From positions 1-45,414 of the forward strand of contig JAGAUY010000034.1 in assembly GCA_017620525.1 (NCBI GenBank): a stretch of DNA of 45,414 nucleotides, in the 5' to 3' direction. Positions within the stretch are counted from its first letter, which is position 1. Each line of letters starts with the position of its first letter. Below the pieces are notes generated by a model, which was not told the DNA's origin, did no database searches, and saw only the letters and a list, made by a program, of their open reading frames with translations. Below are positions 40,232 to 45,414 of the stretch, piece by piece. This DNA comes from Oscillospiraceae bacterium (GTDB lineage Bacteria > Bacillota > Clostridia > Oscillospirales > Oscillospiraceae). Made by a program: the position numbers and the translations under genes.

Positions 40232-41500
40232 TCATCTGAAATCAAAATCTTTCCATTTGCCGCCGTTAAGGCGGTGCAGCTCTTCCGTTGCCAGGAAGAA
40301 CTTTTCCACCACGCGGTTCTCCGGATAAAACTCCACGAATTCGCCGCTCACAAAGGTATAGAAACGGCTCAGGTCTGTGCACATACCGTATGTGGGCAGC
40401 GCCACACTGGGAATGTGGAAGGTAAAGGGTTCACCGTTTTTGGTACCATTGTAGCTGAGTCCCGTGCGGTCCAGGCGCAGCTTACCGCTGCCGACGATCT
40501 GGGATGTCTCCTGGTTCTTCAGCAGCTCAAACTCCGGCAGCATGCCCAGCTGCACCTTTTCTTCCAGGACGAAGTCCTCCTGCTGCACTTCCCTGCGGAT
40601 TATCTCCCGCTCCCGATTGAACCAGGCGGTCTGGGTCTCGGGGATCACACAGGTATCGTCAAAGGGAACCAACTCATAAGTATCCAGCAAAGTAGCGCCG
40701 TTGCCGCATTCGGTGCAGAAAATGGTATTACCCTTGGTTGCCATAGTGTGCTGCTTGCCGCACCGGGGACACCAGAACAGCAGGTCTTCCAGGTCCTCGG
40801 CGCCATTCTCTCCGATGTCGTAATGGTGCCTGCATACCTTATTCCAGGCATAATCGTCGTGGTAGATGGCCTGGTTGATTTTAGCCTCAATTTCGGCAGG
40901 CGTCATGCGTTCCAGATCCTCCACCGTAAACAGCTGGTCATACTCCACCTCCACATGACCCACCCGGTCACGGAGATTATACTTGGGACTGGTGAGATAG
41001 CCGCCCCGGATCACACTGTAGTAAACCGGCACCTTGTGGTGCTTGAACAGCTTGCCCGTACCCAGGGCCACAGGCTGGTTGGCGCCGGAAATGGAACTCA
41101 TTCCCTCGGGGAAAATGCAGACACCGTGGCCGGACTTGATGACGCGGCTGATCTGCTTCACCGTGTAAATGTCCGGCGTAAAATTCTTCTTGGGGATAAC
41201 CCGAAGCAGATTAAACACCAGGGACAGATGGGAACGGTGGAATTCGTTATAGCCTGCCACGAAATTCATCTTCAGGGGCAGCAAAGGCGCGCCCACGAAG
41301 ATATAGTCCAGGCGGGACGCATGGTTGCTGATGAAGAAGAACGGTCCTTTTTCATTGCGGAAATCCTTCTTGAAGGTGTAATGTACATGATACTTGGGGT
41401 AAACAAACAGCTTCCAAACCAGACCCAGGGTATCGTAGATCCAATTGGGATGGCTGATCTTTCTTTTATGAATGTTTTTTTCGACTGTCAGCTTTTCCAT
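40232..41500 (-). CDS. PlsC-like acyltransferase with C-terminal zinc ribbon
   Basis: The protein has 422 residues from the chosen start. Residues about 45-200 are a lysophospholipid acyltransferase domain: SNHASRLDYIFVG is the H-x4-D block and CIFPEGMSS the phosphate-binding block. A zinc ribbon follows (CPRCGKQHTM...CTECGNG, about 240-270), then a beta-rich tail of about 140 residues. The extra half is not part of PlsC and makes this a distinct family. It probably acylates a lipid at the membrane (inference). GGAAAGGAAAGAG lies before the ATG at 41500. Confidence 0.85.
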   Translation of the reverse strand: MEKLTVEKNIHKRKISHPNWIYDTLGLVWKLFVYPKYHVHYTFKKDFRNEKGPFFFISNHASRLDYIFVGAPLLPLKMNFVAGYNEFHRSHLSLVFNLLRVIPKKNFTPDIYTVKQISRVIKSGHGVCIFPEGMSSISGANQPVALGTGKLFKHHKVPVYYSVIRGGYLTSPKYNLRDRVGHVEVEYDQLFTVEDLERMTPAEIEAKINQAIYHDDYAWNKVCRHHYDIGENGAEDLEDLLFWCPRCGKQHTMATKGNTIFCTECGNGATLLDTYELVPFDDTCVIPETQTAWFNREREIIRREVQQEDFVLEEKVQLGMLPEFELLKNQETSQIVGSGKLRLDRTGLSYNGTKNGEPFTFHIPSVALPTYGMCTDLSRFYTFVSGEFVEFYPENRVVEKFFLATEELHRLNGGKWKDFDFR

Positions 41501-41520
41501 ATCTCTCTTTCCTTTCCCTA

Positions 41521-41586
41521 GCAAAAAAGCAGCCATACAGGCTGCCCAGCATTAATATCATATCACACAAAAACATCACTTGTCTA
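41521..41586 (-). promoter_or_regulatory. Promoter running into a hairpin (element copy 3, leftward unit), leader of the acyltransferase gene
   Basis: On the minus strand TAGACA (41581-41586), an 18-base spacer and TATGAT (41557-41562) are followed within about 10 bases by GCAGCC-TGTAT-GGCTGC and TTTTTT (41523-41542). The acyltransferase start codon is only 20 bases further. The gene should therefore be expressed only if the terminator is avoided or weak. Confidence 0.6.
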
Positions 41587-41670
41587 TTCTCATTTTATCT
41601 GAGAATTACACTTTTTTCTTATGAAACATCCCATCTTGAATCGGGCAGTTTCCGCGTTATTATGAAAATA

Positions 41671-41804
41671 CAAAAGACATAAGTCCAATGCACTAAGAAA
41701 ACTCCATTCTGAAGAAAGTAATTGTATCGAAGCTCATCGTCCGGGGATCCACATAAAAAGATGCCCTCCCAAGCAGGATTGCACTTGGGAGGGTTGTTTC
41801 ATTT
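41671..41804 (+). ncRNA. Candidate small RNA of the dispersed element, copy 3
   Basis: TTGAAT (41636-41641), a 16-base spacer and TATTAT (41658-41663) form the promoter. The RNA carries ATG-CAC-TAA (41688-41696, Met-His-stop) in the context AGTCCAATG, as in copy 2, but the ribosome site is poor here. It ends in a 10-bp hairpin (CCCTCCCAAG 41764-41773 with CTTGGGAGGG 41784-41793) and a T-rich run. Length is about 134 bases. Confidence 0.5.
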
Positions 41805-41805
41805 A

Positions 41806-41949
41806 TAGCATGCATCTTTGGGATGCACGTCTGTAAAAAGGTGTCATGGAGAAAACTTTTAATATGAAATAAGTTGCTGTTATCTGCGCCAGGCTGATTT
41901 TGCCAGGCGCAATCCCCGCAGTCATAAAAGCAGACATACAATTCCAACG
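41806..41949. other. Intergenic stretch without a gene
   Basis: The only structure seen is an imperfect hairpin, TGCGCCAGGC with GCCAGGCGCA around 41885-41911, not followed by a T run. No reading frame here has a ribosome site. Confidence 0.4.
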
Positions 41950-41984
41950 AAAAAGAGGATGCAGCCAAGAAAGGCTGCACCCTC
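41950..41984 (-). terminator. Terminator of the XRE regulator gene
   Basis: GAGGGTGCAGCC and GGCTGCATCCTC pair across TTTCTT on the minus strand and run into TTTTTC. Confidence 0.85.
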
Positions 41985-42009
41985 ATAAAATGATTTTACT
42001 CTTACAATT

Positions 42010-42318
42010 CTATCGCTGGTTCATTGCTTTCAACATCTGTCCCGCCGCTGCCTTCTGCTCGGGAGACAGGGATGTCCAGTTATCAAACACCTCTTTCAGA
42101 TCAGGGGTCAATTCTACCATTTCTCCCTCAGCAAAGAACTGGGATAAGGTTATGCCGTAACCACGGCAGATCGCTTCCAGTGTAGGGATGGAGGGCATGG
42201 TGTTTCTGCGGAAGATGTTTGCGATAGTGGCATCACTCAAACCACATTTTCTTGCCAGTTGATACTTTGTCCAACCACGCTCATCCAGTAATTGCTGCAA
42301 TTTTTCATGAACATCCAT
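42010..42318 (-). CDS. XRE-family (Cro/C1) transcriptional regulator
   Basis: The 102-residue protein has an HTH at residues 5-60 (RGWTKYQLARKCGLSDATIA is the core) and then a C-terminal tail of about 35 residues with LSPEQKAAAGQMLKAMNQ. It probably represses a promoter in the shared intergenic region with the divergent SLOG gene. Direct repeats at 42351 and 42387 are candidate operators. AAGGTGACAG lies before the ATG. Confidence 0.88.
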   Translation of the reverse strand: MDVHEKLQQLLDERGWTKYQLARKCGLSDATIANIFRRNTMPSIPTLEAICRGYGITLSQFFAEGEMVELTPDLKEVFDNWTSLSPEQKAAAGQMLKAMNQR

Positions 42319-42350
42319 AGTGCTGTCACCTTTCTTTCTTAATCATATTT

Positions 42351-42412
42351 TATCGTTAATAGTGACAGTAATGTACTAAAGACTTGTATCGTTAATATTG
42401 TTATGTTAAACT
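42351..42412. promoter_or_regulatory. Shared control region with two direct repeats
   Basis: TATCGTTAATA occurs exactly twice, at 42351-42361 and 42387-42397, 36 bases apart, in the region between the divergent XRE and SLOG genes. TTGTAT (42384-42389), a 17-base spacer and TAAACT (42407-42412) form a possible rightward promoter that overlaps the second repeat. The repeats are good candidates for the XRE protein's binding sites. Confidence 0.6.
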
Positions 42413-42453
42413 ATAAATTACTATACAACAAAACGATATGAGGTGATCACACC

Positions 42454-42915
42454 ATGAAAAGCTGTTTCTTCATTGGTCACAGAGAGGCGGATGAACGGCT
42501 GCTCCCCAGACTGGGATTGGTTATTGACCGGTTAATCGTGGAAGAAAATGTCCGCTATTTCTATGTTGGCGGATACGGCGGTTTTGATAGGATTGCTGCC
42601 GCTGCCGTCAAGCGCGCAAAACAGAAGTATCCGGACATTACCCTGATGCTTGTGCTGCCGTATCATCCATCAGAGAGAACTGTTCCTACTCCAAATGGGT
42701 TCGACGGAACATATCACCCTGATGGATTGGAAAACACCCCAAGGAGAAACGCAATTGTGCGTACCAATCAAATTATGGTCGATACCTGTGATTGGCTGGT
42801 CTGCTATGTTCGTCATGGTGCAAGCAATTCCCGGAATCTGTTGGAGTATGCCCGGTGGCGAGAAGAAAAAGATCTGATTCAGATTGTAAACATTGAAAAG
42901 ATTGAGATATGGTAA
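42454..42915 (+). CDS. SLOG-domain (YspA/YpsA-related) nucleotide-binding protein
   Basis: The 153-residue protein opens CFFIGHREADERL and continues YFYVGGYGGFDRIAA. That is the Rossmann-like SLOG pattern of DUF1273/YpsA relatives, with a glycine-rich nucleotide-binding loop. Later parts are LMLVLPYHPSER and a closing YVRHGASNSRNLLEYA, where the S-x-N and T/A pair completes the site. SLOG proteins sense or process nucleotides and often occur in conflict systems. It lies divergent to an XRE regulator. GAGGTG precedes the ATG. Confidence 0.85.
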   Translation: MKSCFFIGHREADERLLPRLGLVIDRLIVEENVRYFYVGGYGGFDRIAAAAVKRAKQKYPDITLMLVLPYHPSERTVPTPNGFDGTYHPDGLENTPRRNAIVRTNQIMVDTCDWLVCYVRHGASNSRNLLEYARWREEKDLIQIVNIEKIEIW

Positions 42916-42921
42916 AAAGAA

Positions 42922-42947
42922 ATCCCACCTGATTACTCAGGTGGGAT
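42922..42947 (+). terminator. Terminator of the SLOG gene
   Basis: ATCCCACCTGA pairs perfectly with TCAGGTGGGAT across TTAC, followed by CTTCACTT. The T run is weak. Confidence 0.7.
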
Positions 42948-43005
42948 CTTCACTTGCAGCGCAAATCCATTCCTCACAATGTGCACGGTTCGTATCTGCA
43001 GCTTA

Positions 43006-43082
43006 TGGTGCACCGGAAGGGACTCGAACTGGTGGTTTCGCTCCGCCGAGCCGTCGCGACTGACTGTCCACCGGACAGTCAG
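43006..43082 (-). other. Copy of the tRNA-Arg 3' end joined to a hairpin
   Basis: Positions 43006-43029 repeat the last 24 bases of the tRNA-Arg gene at 43157 (T arm to CCA) with a single mismatch. No 5' half of a tRNA is present. On the minus strand the fragment is preceded by a perfect 10-bp hairpin, CTGACTGTCC-GGT-GGACAGTCAG (43060-43082), and a GC-rich segment. It could be an integration scar (att-like), a tRNA remnant or a small mobile repeat. Confidence 0.55.
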
Positions 43083-43110
43083 ATTTGATAGCTCGAGTCC
43101 TTGTCGAGAT

Positions 43111-43150
43111 ATAAAAATAATCCGAACCCAGCACTAAGGTTCGGATTATT
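43111..43150 (-). terminator. Terminator of the tRNA-Arg gene
   Basis: AATAATCCGAAC pairs with GTTCGGATTATT across an 11-base loop. On the minus strand it runs into TTTAT just after the tRNA. Confidence 0.85.
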
Positions 43151-43156
43151 CTTCTT

Positions 43157-43232
43157 TGGTACACCGGAAGGGACTCGAACCCCCAACCCTCGGAACCGGA
43201 ATCCGATGCTCTATCCATTGAGCCACCGGTGC
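43157..43232 (-). tRNA. tRNA-Arg (anticodon CCG)
   Basis: The 76-base gene has acceptor GCACCGG with CCGGTGT, a D arm with GCTCAATGGATAGAGC, anticodon stem TCGGA/TCCGA with loop TTCCGGT (anticodon CCG), T arm GGGGG-TTCGAGT-CCC region, and an encoded CCA. It reads CGG codons. Confidence 0.95.
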
Positions 43233-43330
43233 ATCTGTTTAACAGCCTGAATATTATAGCAGGTTATTCCCGGTTTGTAAAGGGGAAAAACGAAAAAATC
43301 TGTTTCTGTCCGGTCCTGGCCCGAAAACAG

Positions 43331-43359
43331 TTGTTTTCCGGGATAAGCTGTGGTATAAT
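43331..43359 (+). promoter_or_regulatory. Promoter of the DivIVA-like gene
   Basis: TTGTTT (43331-43336), a 17-base spacer and TATAAT (43354-43359) lie about 60 bases before the start. Confidence 0.7.
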
Positions 43360-43419
43360 CGTTAAAATAAGAAGAAATCCCTTCGCCAAACCGGCGATGA
43401 ATTCAAAGGAGGCCTCTTT

Positions 43420-44181
43420 ATGGCTGTTCAGCAGAACTTTCGTACTGCGTTCAACGGTTTTAACCGTGAGGACGTGGTTCGCTATATCGAATTTCTCAAT
43501 GCCAAACACATTGCCGAGGTCAATCAGCTGACCTCTGAACTGGAATTTCTCCGCAGCAAGCTGGAACAGAGTCAGGATTCCGCACAGGAAGTTCCTGCTG
43601 CCGAGCCTGCAATGCAGGAAGAACAGATCAGTCCCATCATTGAGCAGCAGGCTGCCCGGGTACGGGAGCTTTTTGATGCGAATAAGGAACTGACAGGAAA
43701 GCTGGAGACGGCTGAAGCTGAAAATGCAAGTCTGGAAGTACAGCTGAAGACTGCGCTGGAGGATAAGCAGCAGGCCGAGGAACAGCTGCGCGGGGCACAG
43801 GCTGAAAAGCAACAGGCAGAAGCACTGCTCAGTGCTGCTCTGGCAGAGAAGGATCAGACTGCAGCCAGTCTGGAATCCGCGCTGCAGCAGCAGAATTCCT
43901 TCAAATCCCGGATGGAAGAGGAACTGGAGGCATACCGCCGCGCAGAGCGTACGGAGCGTCTTGCCCGGGACCGCGCGGAACAGATGTATCGTCAGGCCAA
44001 CGGCGCATTGGGCGATGCCACCGCCAAGGTGGACAGTGCAGCCAGCCAGATTGGCGAGCTGACGGACCGGGTGATGAACCAGCTGGCCGAGCTGCAGAAC
44101 GCGGTGGCAGGCAGCAAGCAGGCACTGCGGGACGCTGCCGCAACCATGTACACCATCCGCCCCAGCACAGATACACAGTGA
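43420..44181 (+). CDS. DivIVA-like coiled-coil protein
   Basis: The 253-residue protein opens with FRTAFNGFNREDVVRYIEFL, the kind of short motif (F-x-G-F-x-x-x-D-V) that begins DivIVA/GpsB domains. It is followed by a coiled coil from about residue 35 to 200 with a Gln/Glu/Ala-rich heptad pattern, and a short tail of about 50 residues. Such proteins mark curved membrane and guide cell division or wall growth. AAAGGAGG lies before the ATG. It has its own promoter; the FliB-like gene follows after 76 bases. Confidence 0.8.
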   Translation: MAVQQNFRTAFNGFNREDVVRYIEFLNAKHIAEVNQLTSELEFLRSKLEQSQDSAQEVPAAEPAMQEEQISPIIEQQAARVRELFDANKELTGKLETAEAENASLEVQLKTALEDKQQAEEQLRGAQAEKQQAEALLSAALAEKDQTAASLESALQQQNSFKSRMEEELEAYRRAERTERLARDRAEQMYRQANGALGDATAKVDSAASQIGELTDRVMNQLAELQNAVAGSKQALRDAAATMYTIRPSTDTQ

Positions 44182-44257
44182 GCATCCGGAGCGCATACTG
44201 AAAATGTATGCGCTCTTTCGTTGTTTTAGCGGCAGTCGAACTGCCGGAGGAGGAATT

Positions 44258-45253
44258 ATGCGAATCACAAAGCCGAAATACTATGATGCATTCCGCTGCA
44301 TCGCCTCTGAGTGCCCGGACAGCTGCTGCAAGGAGTGGGACGTTCAGGTGGATGAAACTGCCGCGGCATATTATCGAAAATTGCCCGGAGCGCTGGGAGA
44401 CAGGCTGCGGGAAGTTTTGAAAGAAGAAGACGGGGAGACGGTCATGACGATCATTGAAGGCCGGTGCCCCATGTGGCGCAGCGACGGACTGTGCCGGATC
44501 CAGGCGGAGCTGGGACACGAAGCATTGTGCAAAACCTGCCGGGATTTCCCGCGGCTGATCCACGACTACGGTGATTTTCAGGAGTTGGGACTGGAACTGT
44601 CCTGTCCGGAAGCGGCGCAGATGATTCTGGAGCAGGATGCTCCGGAGTATGTATCCGGGGAATGTCACGGCAACACGCCGGCGGAGTACGATGAAGAGGC
44701 GATGGAAGTGCTTCTGCGTACCCGGGACCGGGTGCGCGGGATCCTGGCAGAGCGCAGGCGGCCGGTGGAGGAAGTGCTGGCGCTGGTGCTGATGTATGGG
44801 TATCAGGCGCAGTCGGAGCTGGACGGCGCTCCAGAGGCGGATTTTGATGCCGACGCAGCCCTGGACGAAGCGGAGCAATTTGCTGCGGAAGGGGATATAC
44901 CGGCGATGCTGGACTTCTTCTCGCAGCTGGAGATTCTGACACCGGAATGGAGTGCAATGCTTGAATCGCCAGCACCTGCGAAGTGGGACAGCTGCCATTT
45001 GACACTTGCCCGGTATTTTGTGGACCGCTACTGGCTCCAGGCGGTATCGGACTATGATCTCGTGTCCAGGCTGAAGCTGACGATTATATCCTGCCTGATG
45101 ATCAGGACCCTGGGCGGGGACCTGAGACGCACCGCCCAGCTGTACTCAAAGGAGATTGAGAACGATATTGACAACGTGGAAGCAATCCTGGATGGTGCAT
45201 ATGATTGCCCGGCATTCACGGATGACAAGCTTTTAGGCATGCTTCTAAAATAA
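44258..45253 (+). CDS. fliB: FliB-family lysine N-methylase-like protein
   Basis: The protein has 331 residues from the ATG at 44258 (GGAGGAGG upstream). The cysteine cluster typical of FliB is clear: RCIASECPDSCCKEWDVQVD near residues 14-33, GRCPMWRSDGLCRIQ, and ALCKTCRDFPRL, followed by LSCPEAAQMIL. These cysteines likely bind an iron-sulfur cluster. FliB methylates flagellin lysines in enterobacteria, but no flagellar genes are in this window. In Clostridia such proteins are common without flagella, so the target may differ. Confidence 0.85.
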   Translation: MRITKPKYYDAFRCIASECPDSCCKEWDVQVDETAAAYYRKLPGALGDRLREVLKEEDGETVMTIIEGRCPMWRSDGLCRIQAELGHEALCKTCRDFPRLIHDYGDFQELGLELSCPEAAQMILEQDAPEYVSGECHGNTPAEYDEEAMEVLLRTRDRVRGILAERRRPVEEVLALVLMYGYQAQSELDGAPEADFDADAALDEAEQFAAEGDIPAMLDFFSQLEILTPEWSAMLESPAPAKWDSCHLTLARYFVDRYWLQAVSDYDLVSRLKLTIISCLMIRTLGGDLRRTAQLYSKEIENDIDNVEAILDGAYDCPAFTDDKLLGMLLK

Positions 45254-45277
45254 AAATAAAAATATTTCAAAAACCCC

Positions 45278-45305
45278 TTGACAAATTTCGCATGTGTGTT
45301 ATAAT
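45278..45305 (+). promoter_or_regulatory. tRNA-Ala promoter
   Basis: TTGACA (45278-45283), a 16-base spacer and TATAAT (45300-45305) are both consensus and lie about 33 bases before the tRNA. Confidence 0.85.
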
Positions 45306-45337
45306 ACAAAAGCTGTCTGACACAGCGAACCGAATAC

Positions 45338-45413
<76 letters not shown>

Positions 45414-45414
45414 A

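Larger units (their letters stand above)
41521..41805. repeat. Dispersed divergent-promoter element, copy 3 (inverted)
   Basis: This copy has the opposite orientation to copies 1 and 2 and is more diverged. It keeps CATCCCATCTTGAA around the -35, TTATTATGAAAATACAAAA, AGTCCAATGCACTAA, CTGAAGAAAG and the closing hairpin ending GAGGGTTGTTTC, in the same order. On the other side it has the opposite promoter and hairpin. It contains no gene. Confidence 0.65.

Noticed and set aside
41693-41986. 97-codon minus-strand frame in element copy 3
   Set aside because: It crosses the terminator hairpins at 41764 and 41955 and has no ribosome site.
43003-43218. 71-codon minus-strand frame ending RVPSGAP
   Set aside because: It is made of the tRNA-Arg gene, its terminator and the duplicated tRNA end, so it is not a protein gene.

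Overview
The window looks like chromosomal DNA of a gut-type, Gram-positive, anaerobic member of the Clostridia, most likely Oscillospiraceae. The evidence is a moderately high GC content, SLH-anchored surface proteins with the 'AVENGITTGLS / CSRAQVVTFLYR' style of repeat, rubredoxin with superoxide reductase, a MetF/MetV/RnfC-type methylene-tetrahydrofolate reductase module, FliB, DUF1292 and TipAL-like proteins. This is inference from gene content; no marker gene fixes a genus. Genes are short-spaced and separated by strong hairpin terminators, many of them bidirectional between convergent genes.

Layout. 1-7.6 kb: a leftward sugar ABC transporter operon (ATPase, two permeases, lipoprotein) that ends in a stand-alone RarA/MgsA C-terminal domain protein, followed by an AraC regulator paired with a COG2509 FAD dehydrogenase. 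7.7-13.4 kb: a small membrane protein and a very large secreted, SLH-anchored GH13 amylopullulanase with starch-binding modules and a palindromic operator inside its promoter. 13.4-15.2 kb: two divergent DUF1292 proteins and a PadR/HAAS-domain pair. 15.3-24.5 kb: aspS, an LRR/SLH surface protein, GNAT, a decayed degV, an ABC-F protein, small membrane proteins, a methyltransferase and a TipAL-like MerR regulator. 25.1-28.6 kb: an operon of a MetV-RnfC fusion, MetV and MetF, i.e. an NADH-to-methylene-THF electron path. 28.7-34.1 kb: single-enzyme genes, a ZIP metal transporter and a frameshifted GyrI-like gene. 34.2-37.6 kb: rubredoxin and superoxide reductase, a hydrolase, a methyltransferase, and a regulator that fuses an HTH to a desulfoferrodoxin-like domain. 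37.7-41.5 kb: PnuC and MATE transporters, each behind a promoter and a leader with an intrinsic terminator, and an acyltransferase. 42-45.4 kb: a divergent XRE/SLOG pair, tRNA-Arg(CCG) with a copy of its 3' end, a DivIVA-like coiled coil, FliB and tRNA-Ala(GGC).

The most unusual signal is a dispersed non-coding element present three times (17.17-17.57, 24.58-24.91 and 41.52-41.80 kb). Each copy has its own promoter around a conserved CCCATCTTGAA block, a short transcript carrying a two- or three-codon start-stop reading frame, and a terminator hairpin. Facing the other way is a second promoter that runs straight into a hairpin and T tract, placed upstream of a normal gene. No known family was recognised for it. 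Other points of interest are the HTH-desulfoferrodoxin regulator, the MetV-RnfC fusion with a 60-bp identity to its neighbour, and the lone RarA C-terminal domain in a transporter operon.
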